From: Enterococcus lemanii
GTDB lineage: Bacteria; Bacillota; Bacilli; Lactobacillales; Enterococcaceae
DNA: 64,000 bases
Assembly (NCBI RefSeq): GCF_016909125.1
Contig: NZ_JAFBFD010000002.1
Coordinates: 1-64,000, forward strand
Direction of reading: 5' to 3'
Shown here: positions 54,906-63,961 of the stretch, piece by piece
Layout of the letters: every line of letters starts with the position of its first letter
Position numbering within the stretch: the first letter of the stretch is position 1
Position numbers and translations under genes: made by a program
Notes under the pieces: generated by a model
Seen by the model: the letters and a program-made list of their open reading frames with translations, nothing else
Database searches by the model: none
What the model was told of the DNA's origin: nothing

Positions 54906-55523
54906 ATGGAAAAGAAAAAAATTATTCAAGATCCTTGGGCACGGACAACAACACGTAATGGCCTGCCAGGCGATGAGGTCATTTCTGCCTTACAAAAATC
55001 AATTCGCCGTGGCTACGAAAGAGAAGCATGTGAGTTTGCTTATGAAATGTATATCACCTCTCCTCAATATGAAGAAAAATTATGGCGCCGTCTCCTAGCG
55101 ATTTCAGTGGAAGATATCGGAATGGGGAATCCAGAAGCTGCTTTGATGGTCAACACGTTTAACCAAATGCGTAAAGAATTCCAATACAATGAATCCGATC
55201 GTTTAATGTATATTATCCACGCGATCCGCTACTTATGTGCCAGTGAAAAAGATCGCTCTTCTGATTTGTTGAAAAATATCATGATTAAAAGCTTTGCGAT
55301 GGGCTATGTGCCAGAAATTCCTGATTATGCTCTTGATAAACATACGACCCGTGGCGCTGAAATGGGGCGCGACTCGCATCATTTCTTACATGAAGCAAGT
55401 AAAGTGATTCCTCAAGCTAAAGTTGATAATGACTATAAAGAACAATACGACGAAATATTAAAACATTATGATCCAAATCATTTAACGGAGAATGCTTTCC
55501 AATTTAATAGTTGGCAAGTATAA
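54906..55523 (+). CDS. Free-standing RarA/MgsA C-terminal-like domain protein
   Basis: A 205-residue soluble protein. The stretch GDEVISALQKSIRRGYEREA, LWRRLLAISVEDIGMGNPEA and RLMYIIHAIRYLCASEKDRS is close to the C-terminal (MgsA_C/WRNIP1-like) region of the AAA+ recombination factor RarA, where ALQKSIRGSD and R-I-A-SEDIG are typical. The AAA+ ATPase part is absent and the start is normal (ATAGGAAG before ATG 54906). It sits between an RpiR regulator and a PTS IIC. Its role in sugar metabolism or DNA maintenance is unknown. Confidence 0.7.
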   Translation: MEKKKIIQDPWARTTTRNGLPGDEVISALQKSIRRGYEREACEFAYEMYITSPQYEEKLWRRLLAISVEDIGMGNPEAALMVNTFNQMRKEFQYNESDRLMYIIHAIRYLCASEKDRSSDLLKNIMIKSFAMGYVPEIPDYALDKHTTRGAEMGRDSHHFLHEASKVIPQAKVDNDYKEQYDEILKHYDPNHLTENAFQFNSWQV

Positions 55524-55542
55524 CGAAAAGGGGAAATTAAAA

Positions 55543-56838
55543 ATGGAAAATTCAAATGGGTTCGTTGATAAATTAAACGGGTTTTTAAGTCCACTTGCAG
55601 CAAAATTAGGCAACCAACGTCACTTAAAGGCGATTTCAACAGGAATGATGTTTGGCTTGCCATTTATCGTGATTGGTTCATTCTTTTTAATCGCAGCCAA
55701 TCCTACGATTAATATGGAACAGTATCATCCAGAAACGGCTGGGATTTTCTTACGCTTCTTAGCAAGTTGGAAGGAATTTGCAGTTGAAAATTATGATTTA
55801 ATTACCGCACCTTATAACTTAACGATGGGGTTAGTTGGTTTAATTAGTGCGTTTGGTATTGCTTATTCTTTAGCCAGCGACTACCGTTTAAATCCTTCGA
55901 TGAATGGGATGGTCGCACTCGTTACTTTTGCGATGGTTTGTACACCAGTAACAGAAGGCCAAATCAACTTAAATTATTTAGGTACGAATGGTTTATTTGT
56001 AGCCATTATCATTGGGTTGTTGGTCGTTGAAGTCGCCCGTTTTTTTGAAGTAAAGAACATCAAATTCCAATTGCCAGATAGCGTGCCGCCAATGGTCGCG
56101 ACTTTTATGAACACCTTGTTACCGCTACTAGCAAATATCGTTATTTTTTATGGCATTAACATTGTCTTTTTAGTGACAACAAAACAAATTTTCCCAGAAG
56201 CAGTCATGCAAATTTTAACACCAGCGACGGATATTGCAGGTAGCTTAGGCGGTTTCTTACTCATTACGACGTTAGGCAATATTTTATGGTTGTTTGGGAT
56301 CAATGGTTCATCCATTATTTTCCCATTGGTCTTTACGCTAGGAATTGCACAAACAGGTTTGAATGCGGAACAAATGGCTAACGGTGAAAATATGACTCAC
56401 CTGATGAACTTACAAATGTATCGTATTTCAGTCATGGGTGGCGCTGGGGCAACATTAGGTTTAATCTTACTCATGATGCGTAGTAAAGTTAGTGAATACC
56501 GAACCATTGGTAAGCTCTCACTTGTACCAGGGATTTGCTCAATTAACGAACCCGTTATTTTTGGACTACCGATCGTCTTAAATCCGATTATGGCCATTCC
56601 ATTTTTAATTGCTCCAGTGGTCAATTTATTATTAACCTATTTTGCACAAAAAGTTGGCTTAATTGGTTTAGGCTTCATCATTGATCCATCTTTCACGCCA
56701 TTTGTTGCCCAAGCGTACTTATCAAGTATGGACTGGCGCAATGTGGTATTCACCTTATTCTTAGTGATTGTTAGTATGGTGATTTATTATCCATTCTTCA
56801 AAGTTTTAGAGAAAAATCGTTTAGCCAAGGAAGGTTAA
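55543..56838 (+). CDS. PTS sugar transporter subunit IIC, lactose/cellobiose family
   Basis: A 431-residue membrane protein with about ten helices. Family hallmarks are HLKAISTGMMFGLPFIVIGS, SVPPMVATFMNTLLP, and SINEPVIFGLPIVLNP, the last holding the substrate-site Glu. No IIA or IIB is nearby, so it must share those from elsewhere. The upstream in-frame start at 55492 overlaps the preceding gene; AAAAGGGG favours ATG 55543. The sugar is probably a beta-glucoside or amino-sugar disaccharide. Confidence 0.9.
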   Translation: MENSNGFVDKLNGFLSPLAAKLGNQRHLKAISTGMMFGLPFIVIGSFFLIAANPTINMEQYHPETAGIFLRFLASWKEFAVENYDLITAPYNLTMGLVGLISAFGIAYSLASDYRLNPSMNGMVALVTFAMVCTPVTEGQINLNYLGTNGLFVAIIIGLLVVEVARFFEVKNIKFQLPDSVPPMVATFMNTLLPLLANIVIFYGINIVFLVTTKQIFPEAVMQILTPATDIAGSLGGFLLITTLGNILWLFGINGSSIIFPLVFTLGIAQTGLNAEQMANGENMTHLMNLQMYRISVMGGAGATLGLILLMMRSKVSEYRTIGKLSLVPGICSINEPVIFGLPIVLNPIMAIPFLIAPVVNLLLTYFAQKVGLIGLGFIIDPSFTPFVAQAYLSSMDWRNVVFTLFLVIVSMVIYYPFFKVLEKNRLAKEG

Positions 56839-56843
56839 ATAGG

Positions 56844-56876
56844 AAAAAAGACATCTTTTTAGGTGTCTTTTTTGTT
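56844..56876 (+). terminator. Terminator after the PTS IIC gene
   Basis: AAAAAAGACA pairs with TGTCTTTTTT around a 10-nt loop, followed by T residues. Confidence 0.87.
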
Positions 56877-56891
56877 TTGGATAAAATCATT

Positions 56892-56918
56892 GAAACTAAG
56901 TGCAAAAAGAGCCGATAG
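56892..56918 (+). promoter_or_regulatory. Sigma-D (FliA)-type promoter of the MCP-CZB gene
   Basis: GAAA (56892-56895), 15-nt spacer, GCCGATAG (56911-56918). The sigma-D consensus is TAAA-N15-GCCGATAA/T. It is about 90 nt before the start codon. Confidence 0.65.
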
Positions 56919-57007
56919 CTATTAATAGTAGACAAAAGTTAAAGGGGGATTAACTTGATAGTAAACTTATTTTTGTGAATAATATCACTATCAAGTAGTA
57001 AAAAAAG

Positions 57008-58390
57008 ATGTTTAAAAATAAGTATGAAAAACAAATGACTCAAATTTTAAAGCAAGAAACAGTTACAGCAAAATCTAAAAATATGATGGCACTGAAACGT
57101 CAAATGGATAAGCTAGCGACATTAGAAAAAGAAAGCATGACTTTTTTACTTGAAACCATTGAAAACGGTAGCACTTTTGGCAATATTGAAGTTGAAATTC
57201 AGTTTTTGATTTACGAGATTCAACATGCAATGGTACAACTAACGCAAATGACTGAAAATAATCAAACCATTACACAAGAAACGAATACAGCAATGCACGA
57301 GTCCAACACCGTGCTGAATCAAAATATCCAAATGATTGATGAAGTTACGCGTAAAGTAAATGATATCGTTGAGTCCAACCAAGAAAATATCGAAAACACG
57401 AAGAAAATGTCGAGTGTTTGCCAAAGTGTTTCTGCCGGCAATCAAAAGATTAACTTGAATTTAGAAGCTTTACTAGAAAAAATTCAAAAAATAGGTTCCA
57501 TTATTCAAGTAATCGAAGACATTGCTGAGGAAACGAATTTACTCGCTTTAAATGCCTCCATTGAAGCGGCACGTGCCGGTGAAAATGGGCGTAGTTTTGC
57601 AATCGTTTTCAATGAAATTCGCAAATTATCGGAGAATACAAAAGATAGTTTGACTGATTTCAAACGATTCAAAGCAGAAATTGAACAAGCTTCAAGAGAC
57701 AGTTTGGCTAGTATAACCGAATCAAATAAAACAATGAAAAAAATCCCTATCGTATCTGGCAATATTCATCAATTGATTCATCATACGTTTGGTGCAATTC
57801 AAGCAATTAACGATGATATGAAAATTTTCATGCATTCTTTTGAAGAAATGAGTGCGTCAAATGATGAAATATCAAGCGCAATGAATCACATGTCGTTAGA
57901 AACGCAAAAAACAACCGATTTGGTTACTCGCTTAACGACGACCACCGAAAAATTAGAAACAATCAAAAAAAACATTCATGATAGTGACGGCCAGTGTATC
58001 GCACATAATCACAAAATGTATGCAAAATTTTGTGATTTAGAAATTGAAATAGCCCCATAAGAATTAACGGCTATTTTAATCAATGCGAAACACCAACATG
58101 AAACTTGGATGGGCAAGCTAAAAACAATTGTTGAAAAACAACAAATCTTACCACTTCAAGTCAATAGTGGACGTTGCGGTTTTGGCCATTTTTATCAATC
58201 ACTTGCGATTAAAGACGAGCAAATTGTATCTGCTTGGCAAGAAATCAAGACGCATCACGAAGAGCTTCACCGCTTAGGCCAAGAAGTAATGACGCATATT
58301 TGGCATAAAAAGTATGAACAAGCCAAAGCAAAATATACCCAAGCAATTGCGAATCGACTCAAGTTTTTCAGCAGATTGACGAAATTCTAA
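57008..58390 (+). pseudogene. Cytoplasmic chemoreceptor with C-terminal CZB domain, split by one in-frame TAA
   Basis: The frame from ATG 57008 encodes 350 residues with an MCP signalling hairpin tip ([20 protein letters not shown] at residues about 175-195) and no membrane helix. It stops at TAA 58058-58060. The same frame then runs on without a break to 58390 and encodes a chemoreceptor zinc-binding (CZB) domain: KHQHETW, GRCGFGHFYQSL and KTHHEELHRLG supply the 3-His/1-Cys site. Read through, it is a 460-residue soluble MCP-CZB, a known architecture. The 350-residue product alone may still signal, without zinc/redox sensing. Confidence 0.85.
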
Positions 58391-58416
58391 TAAAAATTGC
58401 TTAAACAATGTCTACC

Positions 58417-58450
58417 GATTAAACAAAGAACAGTGAAACAGCGGTATTTA
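58417..58450 (+). repeat. Short dispersed repeat, copy 2 of 2
   Basis: GATTAAACAAAGAACAGTG to GCGGTATTT matches 7037-7070. It starts 27 nt after the MCP-CZB stop and about 90 nt before the transposase relic. Confidence 0.55.
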
Positions 58451-58536
58451 ACCTCGATATTTTATACAACAAGTGCAAGGCTTTTAACGGTAAAATACGG
58501 AAAATCGCACACTTTTATCAATATTGGTGGCTTCTA

Positions 58537-58812
58537 ATGTATAAATTACAAATTTATCCGCAACTTATTTTTACAAATTTTGATCAATTTGTTAGTTTAA
58601 AAATAAACACTGAAAATCGCTGGATTAAAAAAGTAGCTGGACAGAGTTAAAAAAAGAATATGCTGAAAAATTCTTTAATAAAAAAAGGCAACGTTGCACA
58701 ACTTCTACAAATGGCTTTGAGTGCCTTGCTAACTCAAAAAGGACATGGCTTCAGTGCTGAAGAAACCGTTATGCGAGTTCAAGAAAATTTTCATTTGCAA
58801 TCCTTCATTTGA
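58537..58812 (+). pseudogene. Decayed N-terminal part of an IS1182-like (DUF772) transposase
   Basis: Three frames together resemble the start of IS1182-family transposases. From ATG 58537: MYKLQIYPQLIFTNFDQFV then SLKINTENRWIKKVAG. In another frame from about 58632: SWTELKKEYAEKFFNKK. Back in the first frame after an A7 run: KGNVAQLLQMALSALLTQKG, then SAEETVMRVQENFHLQSF. The pattern NxENRW-W-EL-EYA-F-ALLxQ-EETVxxxQEN is the DUF772 signature. Two frameshifts and a truncation at 58812 make it non-functional. Confidence 0.7.
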
Positions 58813-58822
58813 CAAAATCACC

Positions 58823-58885
58823 CTATTTGTTAATTGATACTTGTCACTCATTCTTTTTTCAAATAAATTGTTTCATATTTTTTGT
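58823..58885 (+). repeat. Dispersed repeat, copy 3 of 3
   Basis: CTATTTGTTAATTGATACTT and CAAATAAATTGTTTCATATT closely match 21679-21742. This copy begins 10 nt after the truncated transposase frame, so it may mark the end of the same mobile element family. Confidence 0.65.
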
Positions 58886-58895
58886 TAAATAAAGG

Positions 58896-59111
58896 TTTGT
58901 AAGCATCGATTGTTGGTTCATCTACACGAGCGAACCGAAGAGAATCATTGGCGCCGGAGCCGTGTCAAAAGATTCGATGTGAATTACGGAAGCTTGGTGC
59001 TTTAGCAACTAGCTTTCCGTTTGAAGCTCGAAAGCTGAGAGACTACAGGCTCGAAGCGGTCTCACGGCCCTTTAAGCCAATGAATTCTCGTAGGTGAGCG
59101 GCGCTTACAAA
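58896..59111. other. 216-nt foldback element with complementary ends
   Basis: The ends are exact inverted copies (TTTGTAAGC at 58896-58904 and GCTTACAAA at 59103-59111). Inside, GAGAATCATTGGC (58940-58952) pairs with GCCAATGAATTCTC (59076-59089), GCCGTG (58959-58964) with CACGGC (59063-59068), and ACGGAAGCT (58986-58994) with AGCTTTCCGT (59011-59020); GGTTC/GAACC forms a side hairpin. It is GC-richer than its surroundings and has no open frame. It could be a structured RNA or a MITE-like element. Confidence 0.6.
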
Positions 59112-59113
59112 TT

Positions 59114-59160
59114 AAATTGGGCACGTTATGAATATTTGGCAATTATTCAGTAGGCATTAT
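59114..59160 (+). repeat. 47-nt dispersed repeat, copy 2 of 2
   Basis: AAATTGGGCACGTTATGAAT and the following CAATTATTCAGTAGGCATT match 36990-37036. It directly follows the foldback element and ends just before the chemoreceptor stop codon. Confidence 0.6.
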
Positions 59161-59172
59161 ATAGGGTTAGTT

Positions 59173-61257
59173 TTATTCTAAATGAAATTGATTGCTCAAG
59201 TCTTTTAATTGCTCAGAAATCGTTTCTAACTCCGCAACGTGCCCAACGAATTCTTCCATTGTTGCCAAGACCTCTTCGGCGTTGGCTGAAACCTCTTCTG
59301 TTCCCGCCGCATTTTCTTCAGTAAAAGCAGAAATATTTTCTAAACGAGCCAGCACGTTTTCTTGAATCGTTGTGATTTTGTGCGTAAGGTTTTCAACTTG
59401 TGCGACACTTTCAATGAGTGCCTGGCTCCGTTTAAATACTTCAAGTGAAGCAACGATGGAATTTTGAATTAAGAGCGATTGTTTTTCACCACCGCTAACG
59501 GATTTAGATGTTTGTTCAACCATGTTTACAGATTGTTTTTGGATTTCGTGAATAATTGTTTCAATATCTTGGGTGGATTGTTTACTTTGTTCGGCTAATT
59601 GGCGAATTTCAGCTGCGACGACTGCAAAGCCTTTGCCGAATTCACCGGCACGTGCGGCTTCGATGGAGGCATTTAAAGCGAGTAAATTCGTTTGGTAAGA
59701 GATATCATTGATTACATGAATAATTTTTGTAATATTTTGGACATTATGATTCATTTGCGACATCCCACCCACGAGTGTATCCATTTGTTGCAATTCATCG
59801 TTCCAATTCATATTTACTTGATCCATCACTTCCATGCATTCCTGGTTAATAGTCAGTGATTCTTTTGATTGCAAATTCATTTCATGGATATTTTCAGTAA
59901 GTTCGTTAATAACGGCAGAAAGATCTTGAATTTTTTGGACACTGACTTGGGTTTCTTGTGCTTGCGTCCCAGTTGCCTCAGCGATTTCATTAATCGTTTC
60001 AACGACTTCTTCGGTCGCATGATCCGTTTGTTTGGATAAAGCGAGAAGAGAGTGGGACATGCTTGCGACTTGTTGACTCTCGCCTTGAACTTTTTTAATT
60101 AATTGACCGATAGCGACAATCATTTTGTTATATTTACTTACCAGTTGTTGAATTTCATTGCCATCTTCTTTTGGATAAACCGTGCGAATGGCCCAACTTT
60201 TAATGGTGTAGCGTGCTTGGTTTGTTTTAGTTAGCCGTTGAATCGATTTTAGTTCACCATGGCTAATTTGTTCAAAGCGTTTTGTAAAAATAAAAAGAAT
60301 TTCTCGGATGAAAATAACTAAAATGAAAGTGAAAGCAATAACAAATAACAGCATAATAACTAAAATGAAGAGGGAAGAAAAAGTGAAGGCTTGTGTTTCT
60401 TTTTGATATTCTCCAACACCAATACTCACAAAGACCCAATCTTCTGAATTTTTTGCTCCTTTATCAAAATAAAAGCCAGTATATTCTCGTTGATCAACGG
60501 TTTCGATAAAGCCCGTTAATTCTTTTGTTTGCGCAATTCGTTGGAAATACTCCGTTTGACTAAAATCTTTGCCAATAAAACTTTTTGAAGCAGCACTTAA
60601 AATCATACCCGTATCCGAAACAACAAAAGCACTCCCAGTACGACCGATCGCTAAACTTTTGACAATATTATTGATACTTGTATAAGAAACATCAATCGCT
60701 AAAACAAAAATTTCACCACTATTATTTTGAAAAGCCTTCGAAATTGTTACGGAAAAATCATTGGTCTTTGGCGATAAGTAGGGGGCACTCCGTTGTGTTT
60801 TTCCGTAATTTTTAACGGCATTTTGATACCAAGCTTGTTCGCTCGGGTGATAGTTATCATCGACTTCATGTAAAGTTACAAAATCACCGGATGCCATTGC
60901 GTAGACCAGTTGGGTAATATCGGAATCGCCAATTGTCGAGGTTTTGAGATCTTTTTTGATTTCACTAGCTTTAAAATCGTCTTTGAAAGAACGCAAGGCC
61001 ACCATTTCATCCATTCGCGTGTTAATCGAGTCAAATAAAGAATTGCGAACTTTCACGACGGTTGTGGCAGCAGCTTCTTGTGTGAGTTGATTGCGCTCTT
61101 TTAATAAATTTTTTGACAGGGATAGAGAAGAAAAAAGCATTGCCAAAATAGGAATAAGGGCAAGCAGAAATAAAGCAAGCGAGAGAAGAGGGAAGATGGA
61201 GTGTTTGCCATTTTTCCTCGTTTTCGTATTTTTTGTTCTTTTAAAAATTTGTTTCAA
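59173..61257 (-). CDS. Methyl-accepting chemotaxis protein with Cache sensor domain (1)
   Basis: A 694-residue membrane chemoreceptor. TM1 is near residues 25-45 ([18 protein letters not shown]); a dCache-like sensor ([41 protein letters not shown]) follows; TM2 is near residue 300 ([19 protein letters not shown]). The cytoplasmic signalling hairpin contains [20 protein letters not shown] and [19 protein letters not shown] place the start at TTG 61257, because GGAAAGGA is spaced from it exactly as in the neighbouring MCP; ATG 61275 precedes that site. A sigma-D-type promoter lies 45-70 nt upstream. Confidence 0.9.
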   Translation of the reverse strand: MKQIFKRTKNTKTRKNGKHSIFPLLSLALFLLALIPILAMLFSSLSLSKNLLKERNQLTQEAAATTVVKVRNSLFDSINTRMDEMVALRSFKDDFKASEIKKDLKTSTIGDSDITQLVYAMASGDFVTLHEVDDNYHPSEQAWYQNAVKNYGKTQRSAPYLSPKTNDFSVTISKAFQNNSGEIFVLAIDVSYTSINNIVKSLAIGRTGSAFVVSDTGMILSAASKSFIGKDFSQTEYFQRIAQTKELTGFIETVDQREYTGFYFDKGAKNSEDWVFVSIGVGEYQKETQAFTFSSLFILVIMLLFVIAFTFILVIFIREILFIFTKRFEQISHGELKSIQRLTKTNQARYTIKSWAIRTVYPKEDGNEIQQLVSKYNKMIVAIGQLIKKVQGESQQVASMSHSLLALSKQTDHATEEVVETINEIAEATGTQAQETQVSVQKIQDLSAVINELTENIHEMNLQSKESLTINQECMEVMDQVNMNWNDELQQMDTLVGGMSQMNHNVQNITKIIHVINDISYQTNLLALNASIEAARAGEFGKGFAVVAAEIRQLAEQSKQSTQDIETIIHEIQKQSVNMVEQTSKSVSGGEKQSLLIQNSIVASLEVFKRSQALIESVAQVENLTHKITTIQENVLARLENISAFTEENAAGTEEVSANAEEVLATMEEFVGHVAELETISEQLKDLSNQFHLE

Positions 61258-61302
61258 ATAAATCATCCTTTCCATTTCAAAAATATGGGCACACGGTATT
61301 GA

Positions 61303-61329
61303 ATATCGGGTTAAATTTAATTAAGTTAA
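61303..61329 (-). promoter_or_regulatory. Sigma-D (FliA)-type promoter of MCP (1)
   Basis: On the minus strand TTAA, 15-nt spacer, CCCGATAT. The -10 is one base from GCCGATAT. The spacing is identical to the other two MCP promoters. Confidence 0.7.
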
Positions 61330-61341
61330 GTCAAAGTGGAC

Positions 61342-61385
61342 AAAAAAAACTAACTTTTAGCAAAAAAGTCCAAAAGTTAGTTTAG
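61342..61385 (-). terminator. Terminator of MCP (2)
   Basis: On the minus strand AAACTAACTTTT pairs with AAAAGTTAGTTT around a 14-nt loop, followed by a run of T residues. It separates the two tandem chemoreceptor genes, so each has its own promoter. Confidence 0.9.
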
Positions 61386-61391
61386 TGAAAT

Positions 61392-63437
61392 TTAATTCGT
61401 GATCTCAAATTGATTGGTTAATTTTCTCAAACCTTCAGAAATCGTTCGAAGTTCATCAACATGGCCGATAAATTCTGTCATCGTTGCTAAAACTTCTTCT
61501 GCATTGGCTGAAACTTCTTGGGTTCCAGCGGCATTTTCTTCCGTTGAAGCTGAAATATTTTCTAAATTCTCAAGTACCGTTTGTTGAATAGTTACAATTT
61601 GTTGGGTGGCTTGTTGAATTTCTGCGACACCTTCAATTAAAGTTTGATTATGTCTGAAGACTTCTTTTGAAGAAGCAATCGCATTTTGAATTAAGTTTGT
61701 TTGTTTTTCTCCACCAGCAAGCGAGTTCGAAGTTTGGCTAACCATTTGCTGTGATTGTTTTTGAACGGAAGCAATAATGTTTTCGATTTCTTGAGTAGAG
61801 GTCTTGCTTTGTTCGGCGAGTTGGCGAATTTCGGTTGCGACGACCGCAAAACCTTTACCAGATTCACCTGCACGAGCCGCTTCAATCGAGGCATTTAGCG
61901 CAAGTAAGTTGGTTTGATACGAAATATCATTAATTACTTGAATGACTTTATTAATGTCTTGAATATTTGTATTCATTTGATTCATATCTGAAACGAGTGC
62001 ATCCATTTGTTTCATTTCAACATCCCAATTGGATTGTACTTGATCCATCGTCGTAACACTTGTTTGATTGACAGTTAAAGAAGCTTGCGACTGTTCATTC
62101 ATAGAAGAAACATTCGTCATTAACTCATGAATAACATTAGATAACGCTTGGACTTTCACTACACTGCCTTCTGCTTCTTGTGCTTGGGATCCTGTGACTT
62201 CTGCAATTCCAGCAATCGTTTCGGCGACTTCTTCTGTTGCCGAGTTTGTTTGTTTTGAAAGTTCTAAAAGGGACTCAGACATCGCTGCGACATGGTTACT
62301 TTCTCCTTTTACTTGCAAGATAAGTTGACGAATCGCGAGTACCATTTGGTTAAATTGGTAAGCAAGTTGATGAATTTCGTGTCCATTTTCTTTTGGTCGC
62401 GCAATTTGTCGTGCGGCATTTTTTAATGAAGGGCGTTTTTTCTTTTTCTCAGTAGCTTCTTCAATTATGCTTAGCCGACCAGAACCAACTAGCTCAAATT
62501 GTTTGGAGAATACTTGAATTGCTGCTCGAACGAGACGGGTAATGACTAAACTTAAAAGAACAACTAAAATCATCACAAATAAAAGCACATAACTAGAGTC
62601 ACGAATAAAAGAATTTCTTTCATTGGCATATTCATTTGCTCCAATATTAACAATGGCCCAAGTGGTACTATCATTGGTTCCTTTATCAAAATATAAAGCG
62701 GAGGTCGTTGCATTATTTACTTGAATCAAGTCAGCTGTCTTTTGGCTTTCTTTGATTTGTTTAAATTCATTATTCTCACTTAAATCGGTGCCAACGATGG
62801 CTTGATCAGAAGCACTAATTACAATGCCCGTATTTGAAATCAATTGAATATCACCCGTTCGACCAACAGTAAGGCGTCGCACAACGTTATCGACGTTAGC
62901 GTAGGAAAGGTCAATCGCTAAAACGCCCCATTCACCATCGTTATTTTGAAACGCACGAGTAACGGTGTTGACATAACCAGAACCATTAGCAGCTTGATAA
63001 GGATCCGTCCGTACAGAATGCCCTTTGTTATCCATCGCTAATTGGTACCAAGGACGTGAAGTCGCATCATAGCCCTCCGGAGTAGGATTCATCGAAGTAT
63101 GTTGTCCTTCAGCCGTTGTAAAGACAATTTGTAAAGTATTTGAATCGCCTAATCCGATGTATTTTAAGGCTTGTTCAATCGCTATTAAATCAAATTTCCC
63201 TGTAAATAAAGGAAGATTAATCATCTTATCAATTTTTGAATAAGTGGAAGTAAAAAGTGCTTCTTTTGTTTCCAAAACAGTTTTGGCACTGCTAACTTGA
63301 CTCACTTCATTGCGTTCGACTAGTAAGCGGGTCGATGTTCTGAGTGAGCTATAAAACATTGTAACAATTGGAACAAGTGCAATGAGGATCAGTGTAGAAA
63401 CAATCAGCGTACCGATACTTTTTTTTCTTTTTTTCAT
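61392..63437 (-). CDS. Methyl-accepting chemotaxis protein with Cache sensor domain (2)
   Basis: A 681-residue chemoreceptor, paralogous to the neighbour along its whole length. TM1 is at about residues 8-28 ([20 protein letters not shown]), a dCache-like domain contains [14 protein letters not shown], and TM2 is near residue 285 ([20 protein letters not shown]). The signalling tip has [20 protein letters not shown] and [26 protein letters not shown] is 8 nt before ATG 63437. Sensor-domain divergence suggests a different ligand. Confidence 0.92.
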   Translation of the reverse strand: MKKRKKSIGTLIVSTLILIALVPIVTMFYSSLRTSTRLLVERNEVSQVSSAKTVLETKEALFTSTYSKIDKMINLPLFTGKFDLIAIEQALKYIGLGDSNTLQIVFTTAEGQHTSMNPTPEGYDATSRPWYQLAMDNKGHSVRTDPYQAANGSGYVNTVTRAFQNNDGEWGVLAIDLSYANVDNVVRRLTVGRTGDIQLISNTGIVISASDQAIVGTDLSENNEFKQIKESQKTADLIQVNNATTSALYFDKGTNDSTTWAIVNIGANEYANERNSFIRDSSYVLLFVMILVVLLSLVITRLVRAAIQVFSKQFELVGSGRLSIIEEATEKKKKRPSLKNAARQIARPKENGHEIHQLAYQFNQMVLAIRQLILQVKGESNHVAAMSESLLELSKQTNSATEEVAETIAGIAEVTGSQAQEAEGSVVKVQALSNVIHELMTNVSSMNEQSQASLTVNQTSVTTMDQVQSNWDVEMKQMDALVSDMNQMNTNIQDINKVIQVINDISYQTNLLALNASIEAARAGESGKGFAVVATEIRQLAEQSKTSTQEIENIIASVQKQSQQMVSQTSNSLAGGEKQTNLIQNAIASSKEVFRHNQTLIEGVAEIQQATQQIVTIQQTVLENLENISASTEENAAGTQEVSANAEEVLATMTEFIGHVDELRTISEGLRKLTNQFEITN

Positions 63438-63487
63438 TTAAAGCATCCTTTCTAGATGAATTCAGAATGTTTGTTATCTAAATCAAT

Positions 63488-63514
63488 CTATCGGTAGAAT
63501 TAAAAAATAATTAA
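63488..63514 (-). promoter_or_regulatory. Sigma-D (FliA)-type promoter of MCP (2)
   Basis: On the minus strand TTAA (63511-63514), 15-nt spacer, ACCGATAG (63488-63495). It is about 50 nt before the start codon. Confidence 0.7.
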
Positions 63515-63961
63515 TAGTTAAAAATAAAAATTTCAATAGAGGAAAAGTGCCCGATAAAGTAACCTGTTATATAGAAGGAAAAATTTTTTTGGCTCTAATA
63601 TGAGGGATAGCGACTAGGGAATTTAGCATCCTTTCTTTTGCTAAAAACTAAAAAAATCGCTTTTTTTGATACTTGAATTGACGAGCAATGGTAGTAGAGC
63701 GGATACGGAATAAAAGTACAAAACGTCTTTTCGTTGGTGTCTGCCAATCCTACTTAAAAGTCGGTAAGCAAATGTTCTGTCATTTTTGCTTTCTTTTAAC
63801 TTCCAATTAAGAATAAAAAGAAGCTTCTAAACAAGAAGAGCCGAAGCCCTTCTTGTTTAGAAGCTTTAACATAATTCGAAGTTAAAAACCGCTTATATAT
63901 AATAGTATATTTCAATGTATTCCTCCTCGCAGGAGAGCGGTGAATCTAGAAAGGAATCGAA
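63515..63961. other. Gene-free region between chemoreceptor genes
   Basis: No coding frame of note. It holds the terminator of the next chemoreceptor at 63820-63868, a small CTCCTCGCAGGAG hairpin near 63926, and on the minus strand around 63627-63645 a stretch (AGAAAGGATGCTAAAT) that resembles the leader of MCP (2), perhaps a relic. Confidence 0.4.
63820..63868 (-). terminator. Terminator of the partial MCP (3)
   Basis: AAGCTTCTAAACAAGAAG pairs with CTTCTTGTTTAGAAGCTT around an 11-nt loop; on the minus strand it is followed by CTTTTTATTC. It is about 95 nt past the stop codon. Confidence 0.8.

Noticed and set aside
58109-58390. Independent small CZB-domain gene
   Set aside because: No ribosome binding site before ATG 58109, and 16 upstream codons in the same frame already encode the first His of the CZB domain, so it is the tail of the interrupted chemoreceptor.
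63627-63645. Start of another chemoreceptor gene on the minus strand
   Set aside because: The leader-like sequence is not followed by a coding frame; at most a relic.
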